The translations under genes were made by a program, and so were the position numbers. 64,000 nt of DNA from Sphagnum magellanicum (lineage: Eukaryota; Streptophyta; Sphagnopsida; Sphagnales; Sphagnaceae), in NCBI GenBank assembly GCA_021904315.1, contig CM038908.1:32230001-32294000 (forward strand), written 5' to 3'. A model generated the notes under the pieces. The model did not search any database, had not been told where the DNA came from, and worked only from the letters and a program-made list of their open reading frames with translations. Position 1 is the first letter of the stretch, and every line of letters begins with the position of its first letter. This document shows positions 1 through 10,815 of this stretch, in pieces.

Positions 1-1690
1 AATGTCTACGTAGAAATACCTTCGAACCACCATCCATGACTATAATAGGGTTTCGAGACCTGTACTAATACCACCAAAGAACTCTAGTAATGTAATCCCC
101 TCCTTAAGCGGTGTATAGGTGATTAACTAATGAAATATTAGTTTAATCAGCTCGCCATGGTTTTCCATGTTTTCAAAACTAGACAAAGCTTTGACCAAGG
201 GCTCGTGGGCTACTTTGAACCTCTGTAAAACCTTTGGTTCGTGTTGAATGTCCATAGGAACCACCCTCGAGCTTTCAATAGCTTGGGTGTAAGCTATCTC
301 CTCCTCATCTCCTTCTATCCACTTGTGGCTAGCTTGTTGGATGTAGAAAATGGTGTGTGTTTCCTTGAGCATATAGTGATGAGCCATAGGACTATGGTTC
401 CCATGTAAATCAAAGGGTATTATGTATCATAGGTGGTGACCATCAATTTCCCAATCCACTTGGTAGTACGCATACTTAAACCAGTTGTCAATTGTGAAAC
501 CTAATGGAAACAAGGCCTCTTGCCTAATGAGCACATCATAACTGGTAACATTGGTGACTAAACATTTGATCTATAGGCAAAACTCTTGATCTGTACCTTC
601 ATTGGAGTTAAGTGAAATCAAATATGAGCTCTCCCCAATTATATCTTCTACGCTCCCACTAGCAATGCAAATTTGCCACATAGATTTCCATAGTTTGGAG
701 TCGAGCATGCCCAAATTCTTGGTGAATTGAACTCTAAAAATCATTGGTTGCGCACCTGTATCAAGAAGTACCACTCTGGGTGTATGTCCTCCCACCTGGA
801 TTTTTAATTCAGTATTGTCGATAATGGCAACTCTGGTGGTGATGGAAGTTCTCTCACTAAGCACCACCTTCAGAAATGAATGAGAGACTTTGTCGAGAGA
901 ATGGTTATCCACAACACCTTTGTTGATTAACAAATCCAAAAATGAGGTGTTCTTAATTCCCTTCTGATATGTGAATGTAGAATTAGAAGTAAGAAAGCTA
1001 ACTAGTTTAGCCATGCTAGAATTAGTGACCAGATTATGAACGCCATTTGCAACACATGAGCCAATCGAGTGTCTCTCCAAGGTGTTGGATGGGACCCCTA
1101 TAACATGTGGACCAAGGATTAGTAGAGGACCTAATGTAATGTTGAGGGTATCTTCTAGTACTACAATTATGTCCTTGGTGTTTAGCTTCAAATCTTGAAA
1201 ACTAATCAATGATGTACTCACAAGCTTTTGTGCCACTTCATGCATTTGAAGTTAGAACTCAATAAGCTGATCCATGGAAAATTATGTGTTTTCTTAATGT
1301 ACATGTACTCATGGGACACGAGAATTTGATGCCCTAGCAACTTGTGGTGTAGTAGTTTCCTCCCCCCTTGCCAATAAGGTGCGTTCTTCTTCCATGTTGA
1401 GAGGATGAAAAAATTGTGGCATGATTGCTTGAGCTCCTCTAGCCCTAGTAATAGGACTTGAACCATATGCGAATCCATCAATCTGAATTACATGCCTAGT
1501 GGCAGAAACTCTAGGTGCCACACTAGCCTCTTATGCCGTAAAGTAGGAAGGGCAAAAAGAAGTGGCAAATTTTGGTGTGAAACTAGAATTGTGTGCATTG
1601 GAAAAAACATATTCCCCAACCATGGCATCGTGTGGAAGGCCATAGAATAACCTAGGAGGTCCCTCTCGTGATCCTGAACCTTGTACAAGT
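1..1690 (-). pseudogene. Retroelement protease plus linker plus N-terminal part of a DNMT-like domain
   Basis: A single minus-strand frame can be followed from about 1690 to the window edge with stops near 1520, 571, 430, 127 and 42. It contains the retropepsin motif LLDTGAQPMIF (D-T-G at 754-762). About 80 residues after the protease it reads VLIRQEALFPLGFTIDNW, a stretch typical of the end of a protease domain. A linker of roughly 100 residues follows. The frame then reads LLEFFGGISTGLETLL near 92-43 and RRYFYVDI at the edge. F-x-G-I-x-T-G-L followed some 15 residues later by an acidic V-D matches motifs I and II of DNMT3/DRM-like C5 cytosine methyltransferases (S-adenosylmethionine binding). 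The catalytic Pro-Cys motif would lie outside the window, so the assignment rests on about 35 residues. Confidence 0.6.
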
Positions 1691-3000
1691 TGGGCATGAT
1701 TAATTGGTGGGAAAACTTGCCTTTTAAATTAGCAAGTTGGGCCTTTAATGAATCAAGTTCATTTTGTAGAGTTTGAATTTGAGCAGCATGGGCTTGAAGC
1801 ACCTCCCTCTTATCAACATTGTGCTCCTTCTTCTTAGCATTCTTACTAGAATTACCCTTGGTGGGGAAAACTTGAGTGGAAGGCTGAGGTGCCTTGGTTT
1901 TTGGTTGAATGGCAACAAAAGATGTTGGCAGATTTTGCCGTGGTAATCAGAGTTACTTCCATTTTAAGAACTTGGCAAAAAAAACAACTTCTCGATGTCC
2001 CTTTTTCCCACAATAATCACAAAAGAGATCCTAAGAAGGAATGTTGCACTCATTAGCTTTATGGACAAGATTGCCATAGTAGTTGTAAGAAGGTAGGATG
2101 GGTGCAGCCGAGTGCACTACTTTAGCCCTTGAAGAATAATGTGATGATCTAGTGGGCGCAACTAGTGGAGGCTAAGGCCTTGAACGCGATGGAGGCTCCA
2201 TAGTATTGGCTTCATAGTGTGCATGAGCCAGTTCCAACTTTTCAAAAATGTTGTACACATCCAGCAAAGTGTACGAGTCTCCAAATTCTACAAAAACCCG
2301 TTACAAAACTTGCACATGGAGTGTTGGAGTACTTTCTAACGAAAAAAATAAATATCGATGGGTAGCTTCCATGTCTGTCATGTTTTGAGTATCCTCTTTA
2401 AGCTTGAGAAACCTCTTGTAGAGTATTTTGAGGGTTTCATCCTTCTACTGAAAAAAGGTGGCGAGCTCCAAATTTTTTTCAAAATTCTTAACTAGAAATT
2501 CTAGCTTAAAAACTCGAAAGAATCCCCCCACTGGATCAACAAAAGTTGGTGCATCGATGGTGGGAGGAATGTTTGCAGTAACAACAATGAATTGTTGAGG
2601 AGAAATGTTTATTGAAGTAGGTACCGGATCTGGATTATTGAGCATAGTCCCATGATGTGCAATGGCAGCTTACAATGCAGTTTGAGAGGTGATGACAATG
2701 GCTATGGCATAAGTTGGACTGGGGATTTGGGTGACACCCAAAATCTTTGGAGAATGTTGCTCATAAACATTCAATGCCTCATAATGCACATAACGGGTCA
2801 ATTGTTTGAATGTGAATGCCTCAATGTAATTAACACCATACTTGAGCTCTAATTCACAAACCATAATTGAGAAAGTTGCCTTGAACTCCCTCAAAGAAAT
2901 GGTACCTAACCTTTTGCTGAACTTCTCAATTCTCCCAAAAGAACTATTGACCTCCATGGTGTATATGGGTGTAGAGGTAACGACTTGCAACGGAATATAT
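1690..3000 (-). pseudogene. Retroelement gag-like polyprotein remnant with damaged CCHC zinc knuckle
   Basis: One minus-strand frame runs from about 2990 to about 1690 with stops near 2670, 2446, 2305, 2175 and 2030. A helical gag-like body is followed by a knuckle reading CDYCGKKGHREVV near 2010-1975. The final cysteine of the C-x2-C-x4-H-x4-C pattern is replaced by phenylalanine. Next comes a short coiled coil with leucine/alanine heptads (about 1800-1720). In intact elements this protein packages the element RNA. The reading then passes to another frame near 1690, which could be an ancestral gag-pol frameshift or simple decay; I cannot tell which. Confidence 0.7.
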
Positions 3001-3399
3001 GGTGATGGTGTGGAAACAAATGCGACAGCAAACGTACCACATTAATTAACCCTTCTAAATGGACTATGATGTATCATTGATGTAGTGTAACCTGAACTTG
3101 AATTCCCGGTAAGGGTTGTACTCAATGATGGTGGTGCTTTAAACATTTAATGGTATTGTCGTGAAGATCATGAGCTCAAAGAAATCCGTTCAAATGATTA
3201 TGTGTTGTTTCGTAGTTAATACCTTGGCTTTGGTTGAATGGTAGTGCTTTCATCATCCAAGGACATGGTGTTATCCCTTGCCTCAAAATTTTGTAGAAAT
3301 AAATAGCACTATATATGGTTTGAAAAATACGATAACGGATTAATTTATACATAATAAATATGATTTGAAAAATATGACATGTTGATGGGAATGAACGAC

Positions 3400-4135
3400 G
3401 ATAGATGGATGTTGGACATAAGTTGTCGGGCGAACGAACGAATGAAAGTCATTGGACCGACGGAAGTTTGATGGACATCAATCCGACAAATGTTGGATGG
3501 AAGCTCAACGGATGGACATAAGACATCAAACAAACCGATGGACATCGGACAATGGACGGATGGACGTTGGATGTCGAACAAAAATTAATGGTGGTGACAC
3601 GATGAACGGTGCTGCAAAGCGCCCGTGAATTCCACAGCGATGGCGAATGAAACATTGCAGCTCGCAGCATTACTTTGCAATGATGGCGAGCAACGCTGCA
3701 GTTCGTGACATTGCTCGACATCGATGGCAGGCAACGCTACTGTTCGGCAGCCATGGCAGGTGACACTGCAACTCGCGCTGTTGCTCGACAAAGATGGTGA
3801 GTGAGGCTATAACTTGTGGCGTTGTTCGACAGCGATGGTGGATGAAGCTATAGCTCATGGTGTTGCTTGGTAGCGATGGCGAACAACGTTGTAGCTCGCG
3901 ACGCTTGCTTAGCAGCAATGGTGATTGTCATTTAACGGTAGCAATGGCGGGCGACGTTACTCGGTAGCGATGACAGGCGATGCTACTCAGCAGCGATGGT
4001 GGGCGACGCTGTTCGAAAGCGATGGCAGGTGTTATAGCTCGTGGTGCTGCTCAATAGCAATGGTGGGCGTTGCAACTCATGGCGTTACTCGGCAACGATG
4101 GCGGGTGCTGCTCAGCAACGATGGTGTGCGACGCT
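3400..4135. repeat. Minisatellites: GATGGACAT-rich block, then about 42-bp units
   Basis: From about 3400 to 3590 short variants of GATGGACATCGGAC recur. From about 3600 to 3920 a unit of about 42 bp repeats, with the core AGCGATGGCGAGCAACGCTG followed by a CTCGCGGCGTTGCTCGA-like part. From about 3925 to 4135 shorter versions of about 27-30 bp continue (for example GGTAGCGATGACAGGCGATG). The DNA is GC-richer than its surroundings. Several open frames cross it on both strands. The 42-bp unit is divisible by three, which explains them, and none looks like a protein. Confidence 0.75.
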
Positions 4136-5342
4136 ATAGAAATTCTTGTTTTTTTTTACTTGATGTTGCACCCAACTTCTCGAGTCTTCAAGGTGGAGGC
4201 CTCTCTACGCATGGGCAAGAAAAAAAAAAGAAAAAAAAAACCTCTCCAATATACGTCATTCCCCCATTTGGTTTCACTCTTCCCAACTCCTCCGATCCTA
4301 GCTTTGTTGGTTGGCAAAAGTGTAATAGCACAAGCTCTTTCTAGCAGCAGTATCAACAACAACAACAACAACAAAAAAAATTTAGAAACTCAAAACCAAA
4401 AAAAATTTGCCGTTTTTAACATTAAGCAACAGAGAGTAATTTTTCTAGAATTAAATTTCAAAGAAGGAAAGAACATGTAGTGTATGTAGATGGTGGCCAT
4501 GTAATAGCCACCGTGAGCATCTAGAAATCCAATTTGACTATGGAGGAAACTCTCTCTTACAAAGGAATTCTAAAAAAAATTAAAAAGAGAAGGGAAGGGT
4601 TTGACCTTTTATACAGCCGCCAATAAGCTGAAACCCTAAGCACCTAAGAGTGTATAGTCACCTAAGAACGTACATTAACCCTAAAAGGCATGATGGGCAT
4701 GCCCATAACCAACCATCATGTATGAGGCCATGTACGAACATGACAAATATGGTTAGATGTTAGGCAAAAGAATACATATTTAAAAAATCTTACTTTGTAT
4801 CAATGACCTCCATGTTTTCATCATCTAAATGTGTGGACCTTAAGATTTTTCCCTTCATAATATGTTGACTTAAGCTCATTTTTCCAAAAAAAACCATTAT
4901 TACCTTTCATAGCTTTTGTTTTTCTTAGCACTAATATTAATAGTTGTGATAATCTAGTTAATAATGAATTAATAGTTTCAACAATCATTCAATTGATTTA
5001 ATTTATGGTGCAACATAATGAATTCAAAAGGATTTTTTATTTTGATATTATTTGGCAAATTGACAAAACATACCAAAGATCCACATTGTGCTTTCAATAT
5101 TGTGGAATGAGAATTGAAAACACCTTTGAAACATGCATGATGAAAAAAAGGTCCAAAGTATTGAATTAAGGATATAACAAACCTTAATAGGAAATGTTAT
5201 TATGAAGCTATGCCAAAAATATGTTTGCCCCCCATTTTGCTACACTTCCACAAGAAAATAGACATGTGAATCATGCTTATAGTTGAATTGTTATATTAAG
5301 CTTTGCAATCTAAACAACAATCTAGGGATGCAAAGGAATTTG
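4136..5342. other. Intergenic, no gene seen
   Basis: The stretch holds A-rich runs near 4220-4245, a short (AAC)n run at 4354-4372, and AT-rich DNA up to the left end of the transposon. I see no supportable coding region or RNA gene. Confidence 0.6.
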
Positions 5343-5344
5343 TA

Positions 5345-7974
5345 CATTGCATGACACCTAAAGGCGACCCCAAATGTCAAGCTTAAATATTCTTCCCACA
5401 TAATGTGTAACCCCAAAAACTCGGCGTATTTATGCAATACTTCACATGCTGAACAAAGTTACGCAACTCGTTTGTCAAAATCTTTTTTTTTGGTAGAGAT
5501 AATGCCCGGTCGAAATTGATGATTTTCGTCCAAATTTGCCTGGGGTGGCCCATATTTGGCCACAAGGATTTATAGGGAGCTTAAGGGTTAGGGCTAAATA
5601 ACCCCTAACCCTGCTATGGTTTAGTTAATGTTCTCCAACGTGGCGCGCGAAATTCGTCGATGGGAGCGGTATTTTTCAAACGGCAACTTCAACTGCTTTC
5701 CCAGTAAGCCTAGTCTAGTATGCATCCATATACCTAAACGCACGTCAAACGTACCGGCAGATTTCCACAACTGGAACATCTACAAGAGCGCATAGGACTG
5801 CGTTGCACAACCCCGAAAAAGTATAGTCACAATTGTCCCACGTGCGCTGCTTCACTGCTGCCCATAAGTTCTCAATGTAATTCAACTCGCAATGAAATTT
5901 TGGGTAAAAAATGGACAAGTGGCTGCGTTCTGCAAGCAATTCCTCTAATAGGCAGCGTTGGGCTTTGAAGTTTAGTTTACTTGCCATAACATTGCGCACG
6001 CAGCAGGCCTTTCCATCTTTGCACGGATTGTTTTTTTGCTCCTTGCATTCAAGTCGAAGCCCAGGTTGCCAAAGACCATGCTCCTTGAGAACGATCTTGA
6101 GGCCCTTGGGCTCCCCATATAGAAGTGGCGGATGTGCAAGTGGAAAACACATTTCTTGAACAATCCTGTTGTCGTAAGTCGTAGGTTGCATCTATGGTTG
6201 CTTGCCATCGTTGCCCATGTTCATCTGCTTTGCCCATAGTGTGTCGGCTGTGAACGCAATGTGGCTTGTGGCATTATCAAATGCGAAAAGCGCTTGAGCA
6301 TTCAGAAAACGACGTTTGAAAATGGGTACCACCTTCTCAACAACCTGCTTGGCAAGATCCTCGGTTGGCCACCAACCGTCGTAATTCTTGCCAGGCTTCA
6401 TGATATCACAGGCCTCTTTCGCACATTCATCGTTCGTGGCTGCATCGCCGTCCGCAAATGTTAAACGTTTGTAAACATCAACGAGAAAGTATTTGACATG
6501 CAGAGCCAGACCAGCTCCCTTTTTGCTCAAAGATTGTTCGCCAATTGGAAGCCATTGCCTTCCCTGGCCATCAAATGTGTGGAATATGGATTCGTCATGT
6601 GTGACGAAAATTAGCGGTTTCTCCCCATTTTGCAAGTTGGGCTAGATGACGTCTGAGCAATCATCAGTGAACATTGGCATCCGCTTTTCGTGCTCAGCCA
6701 TTTTTGCGAGGAATTGTCCACGGTAAGTAACAACATCGTCTTGTTCATGGCCGTCCATGTACACTCTTTTGGTAGCTTTTCGATAACTGTGTCCGAAAAT
6801 TTTCATCCATCGAATAACAATGCGCTCGGACAATTTCATAGAAAGCCCATCATCAAGGTCTGGCAAGACCTCCTCATTGATGTACTTTGTCAAAATGTGG
6901 GTGCGCACCTCAAACTTGTTTTCTCGAAGGTAGGTGTCGATCTTCTTTTGTACGTCCTCATCTCGAAGGAAACATCCTAAGTTTTTATGTTTTCCGCATT
7001 CTGACATGGGAATGACACCCGAATGTAGAAAGGTGTTAGCCCAATTTCGGATTGCCTTCACGTAATACGCACCTTTGCCGTTTATGGCTGTTGTCGGCAT
7101 TGTGCTGGCCGATTGCTGCTTCTTTCCATTCTTAACGAGGCGAAGGTAAGCTAGGACAACAGATCGCCGCAACAAATGCACGACACTTTCACCTTTTTGA
7201 GCAACTTTTTGTCTTTGTTGCTCAAGAAGAACGATTGCGTCCGTAAGGCGTTGTGAATCCTTCCATGCGGTGTTCAAGGTCGCCTCCTCTTCGTCTTCAC
7301 TACTATCATCATTAGTGTCTTGCTGCTCGTCGTCTTCGTTGCTGCTATCACTGTTGGCGACAGGCATAAAGAACAAGGTCAACTTCTTAGACCCAACGGC
7401 TGCCTTCCTCTGCTTTTGGTGACACTGGCGCTTTGAGCATTCCGAGTTCCCCACGTAATGGGTAGGCCACTTCCTCTCTGGCTAGACTCACAACTCCTTT
7501 AATTGTCCCTGTGCCTGCTCCATTTCGTCCTCGCTACGCTCTTCCACGTCCTCAAACCCAAGCTCTTCTTCCTGCCAAATAACATCCTCACCGAGCACGT
7601 CAACGTCAACATCACCAGTCGTCTCGCCATCGAACACAGTCACCTCCTCCTCCTCCTCACGTCCAGACTCATCCTTGTCGCGACGTGCTTGCATGGCCTT
7701 AGCTAGTTTCTTGAACTGCTATTTTCGTTTGTTAAGTCTCCCCATGGTGGCCACTATTGTCTGCGAATTGGATGTGGGTGAAGACGAAGTAATATGGGCT
7801 TGTGCATGCCTATGCACGGGCCTGCCAGAAGGAGCAGAAGTTGTGCCACTTCATAACCCTAACCTTACATCCCCTAACCCAAATTCAAAAAACTCCTTGG
7901 ATTTATGTTGAAATTTTTGGCCCAAATTTGGCCGCCAAACTTTTTTACAAGTCACCTTTAGGTATCATGCATTG
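5345..7974 (-). mobile_element. Tc1/mariner-group DNA transposon, full length with TIRs and TA duplication, transposase dead
   Basis: The left end (5345-5368) begins CATTGCATGACACCTAAAGG. The right end, read as the reverse complement from 7974, begins CAATGCATGATACCTAAAGG. The 24-bp repeats differ at three positions (T/A, C/T and C/T). Both ends are flanked by TA (5343-5344 and 7975-7976), the target duplication of the IS630-Tc1-mariner superfamily. The element is 2630 bp and its one recognisable gene, a transposase on the minus strand, fills most of it. Intact TIRs with a stop-ridden gene suggest a moderately old insertion. Such a copy could still be mobilised in trans, but that is inference. 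Confidence 0.9.
5640..7694 (-). pseudogene. Transposase (DDE, Tc1/mariner group), inactivated
   Basis: One minus-strand frame extends from about 7694 to 5745 and is broken by TGA (7488-7490), TAG (7482-7484), TAG (6642-6644) and TAG (6192-6194). The homologous C-terminus continues to about 5640 with two further stops and a frameshift, ending in YMDAY, LTGK and KYRSHRRI. The N-terminal part is acidic and low in complexity. DDE residues are visible: the first Asp in THDESIF (about 6595), the second in FDNATSH (about 6277), and a glutamate in HCELNYIENLW (about 5872). About 130 residues separate the second Asp from the Glu, far more than the 34-40 of classic mariner. That insert holds a cysteine cluster (ECKEQKNNPC, KACC). 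This layout resembles a large transposase family that I associate with basidiomycete fungi; that link is from memory. Confidence 0.85.
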
Positions 7975-7976
7975 TA

Positions 7977-10447
7977 TGCAATCTAAATTTTGAACCTTGT
8001 AATTTAATGATGTAAAATTAGATGTACACCCTAGTTCCCTCTTTTAGTGACATTCAACATTTAGTTTTGTTTCACTTTTAACACATGAAAAAATTAGAAC
8101 TATTGAAATATTTTTAATGTGAAAAATTGAAAAGGGGAAAATTCAAATGTGACATTTACAGTTGAATTATCCCTGTTTGTAAAAATTAACCCTTAATCTT
8201 CTTCAACTTTATTCATAATACCTCATAGTTTGTGATTCTTCAACCCAAATAACCTCACCTAAGTTGTGATCCTTAACATGCATTGAACTTGATGCTCTTA
8301 ATGCATAATCAACACATACTTCTTCCCTACAAAGAACCCTAAACCCTAAACCATACACCATAAACCTAAACCCTAAACCTTCAAGACTAATAAACCTTCC
8401 ATTCTAAATCATAACAATTTAACACCAAGATGGATTAGAGTATACACTAACATACAATTTTCACATTTATAGATGTGTACCATCTTGCTTCTTGATACAT
8501 TACATAAAAAATTACCATTACTCCCCATTTGGAGTTTAGATAATTTTCAAAGCTTGGTAGAATTTTAAATATATATTCGTGACCCTAAACCCATATTGGT
8601 TCAACATTCAACGGTTATTCTAACATTTTAGCTTCACTTTCTTGTTATATGTGCAAATGTCAATATGATGGACTTATCACTCCAAACCAAATGGTCCAAT
8701 TTCCAACACCTTGATAGTTTACATGCACACACATAAAGTTTTTACCATAGCATTTGCTTATTTAGTGTTTCATTGTGTGCACTATTAATAACATGATAAT
8801 GTTATGCATAACATGGTGCATACTAGCAGACAAATTATATACTCACCCAATACAACACATATTAAATACCTCTTAATAAGAATCTCTATCCAAGCTTCCC
8901 TACAATGGATTGTAAAGTTTTGCACAAGGTTTGATCAATGTTTTGCAAAGAAAAAAAAACCCAATGAAATATATTATTGTTGTAAATGTTCAAAAACATA
9001 TGATTAAACTAGGTGTTAATTCATGTTTCCTTAATGGCATGGTTTTGAACTCAACAAGGAACAACACAACATTCAATTTTTTTTGGGTCCTTTACATAGG
9101 ATGAGTATTGACAGTGAGGTGTATGTTCCATACATTGATTCATTATAGGTAGATACAACATTCCATACAAGTCATTAGCAAGCCTTTAAAAAATATTGTT
9201 TCTTTTTAATATTTCATTATTGTAATCTTTGATTACTAAATTCACCCACTTATGAAACTATCCAAAACTAGGTCAAAATTTATATCAATTTAAATTGTTG
9301 ATGACATCTATTATGTGGATGCAATTTGTGAATCAAAAAGGAAAATCCATAAATCCATATGAGTAAAAGCCCAACTAGATATTTGAAAAGCATGCTAATT
9401 AAACACAACACTATTGAAGAATTTTTTTGCATTTTTTTGGAAGGCTTTTGAGAATAAAATTCAATTTTGACCTTTCAAAATTTTTATAATTATCATTTGG
9501 TTATGGTTTTTAAAAACAAAATTCACACCTAGCTTTATTATTTGATTCCTCAACACATATTAGTCATGCTATAAACAACTTGGAATGAAATTCAACGTGT
9601 TTCAAATTTTTTTTTTAACAATCCAATTAGTTGATTAGTCCATATTTTTTAACATCAAAAGTCCATTATTAACAATCATGTTTGTCATATGCATGAGAAC
9701 ATATTATTATTTGCAGAAATTAACATTGTGACACCAAAAGTGAACCACTATACTTCACACTCACCTAATGCAAGACAAGGAGACAAAAATTATGCCATGC
9801 AACATTTAGTGTCCTTGATTATGTACATTGCGTTATTCTTATCCTCAACAATCAATACTTGTCTAGGGGAAGTTACTTTTTATATATTTTATGGAACATA
9901 TAATTAATTTTTTTTAATATGCTATGAAATAATAAAATATTAAAAAATTTATAACTTGAAAATATTTTCAATATATTATACTATGATTTTAAGAACCCCA
10001 TTTAAATTTAACTAGATTATAATTACTATTTTTCCCCAATAAATTACACCTTTTTTTTTTTCCCACATCATTGGAAAAAAATTTGAAAAAACTTCCCTTG
10101 AATGCTCGTCCTATTTAATTTTATTTGTTTTTGGGAATGTTCTAATGTTCCTTGTTGAGTTTGAAGCCACATTGTTTAGGCAAGCATGAATTAGTACCTA
10201 CCATTAGTTTACTTCTTAAAGTTTCAAGCAACAATATCTTAAGTTTTATTAATTTAAATTCTTATAAAACATTAGTCAAACCTTGTGTAAAATCACACAA
10301 GACACCTCAAGGATGCCCGAATATAAGTCATTAGGGGTATTCGACATCTCCCATAGGACATTGGGTTGAAGCTTAAATTCTCCTATGAAAGGAAGAATCA
10401 ATACTTAGCACAAACCTACTCCATGGTGTTTACAACAACAATACCAT
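7977..10447. other. AT-rich intergenic DNA with a telomere-like run
   Basis: No coding region is supportable. Near 8335-8380 the sequence carries degenerate AAACCCTA units like the plant telomere repeat read on the C-rich strand. The rest is AT-rich with poly-A/T tracts. A segment at about 10240-10390 is repeated in diverged form at about 10670-10815 (shared cores ACATTAGTCAAA, TTGAAGCTTA and TTCTCCTA). Confidence 0.6.
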
Positions 10448-10646
10448 AGTACCTTGGCCATTTTAACACATGTCCATTGAATAATTAATCAATTTTGAAA
10501 AATTCATTTCAACAAATTAAATATTCCGAAATATTCACTAATATCCTTCACAATATTTTTTGATTTGAAAGAAAGAAATTTTGAAATTTTGAAAATTTCA
10601 AAAATTCTGAAAATAATATAATTAATGTCAAATTGGCCAAGGTACT
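10448..10646. mobile_element. MITE-like element with AGTACCTTGGCCA terminal inverted repeats
   Basis: The left end reads AGTACCTTGGCCA (10448-10460) and the right end reads TGGCCAAGGTACT (10634-10646), a perfect 13-bp inverted repeat around about 170 bp of AT-rich DNA. A diverged relative lies at 31163-31347 with the same inner order of motifs, so this is a dispersed family. I could not settle the target-site duplication. It sits between the two arms of a local duplication (10240-10390 and 10670-10815). Confidence 0.65.
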
Positions 10647-10815
10647 TCTAGGGTATCTTATATTTTTATTGTTATTTAAGTTTTTATAGAACATTAGTCA
10701 AAGCTTGTGCAAAACCACACAAGGCCATGGAGGAACACCCCCAATATAGCATGGTAGGGGGTATTTAGGTTCTCCTACCCAACAAGTGTGGTTTGAAGCT
10801 TAGATTCTCCTAGGG

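Larger units (their letters stand above)
1..3045 (-). mobile_element. Degenerate retroelement with gag, aspartic protease and a methyltransferase-like domain; cut by the left edge
   Basis: Read on the minus strand, the segment gives in order a gag-like region (about 3000-1700), a zinc knuckle (about 2000), a coiled coil (about 1800-1720), an aspartic protease with DTG (754-762), a linker, and a methyltransferase-like motif (about 100-1) that runs off the window. Homology stays in two reading frames interrupted by several stops, with one shift near 1690, so this is a dead copy. Gag followed by protease is the order of LTR retrotransposons. No reverse transcriptase or integrase is visible, because those parts would lie to the left of position 1. 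I searched by eye for LTRs and a primer-binding site near 3050-3340 and found none that I could support. Confidence 0.8.

Noticed and set aside
3046-3400. LTR and primer-binding site of the left-edge retroelement
   Set aside because: No convincing TG...CA ends or tRNA-complementary site could be found by eye, and the partner LTR would lie outside the window.
3345-4344. Open frames of 60-139 codons on both strands
   Set aside because: They arise from minisatellites whose unit is a multiple of three. Composition follows the repeat, and no family features are present.
8335-8380. True telomere
   Set aside because: The run is short, degenerate and internal; it is an interstitial telomere-like patch.
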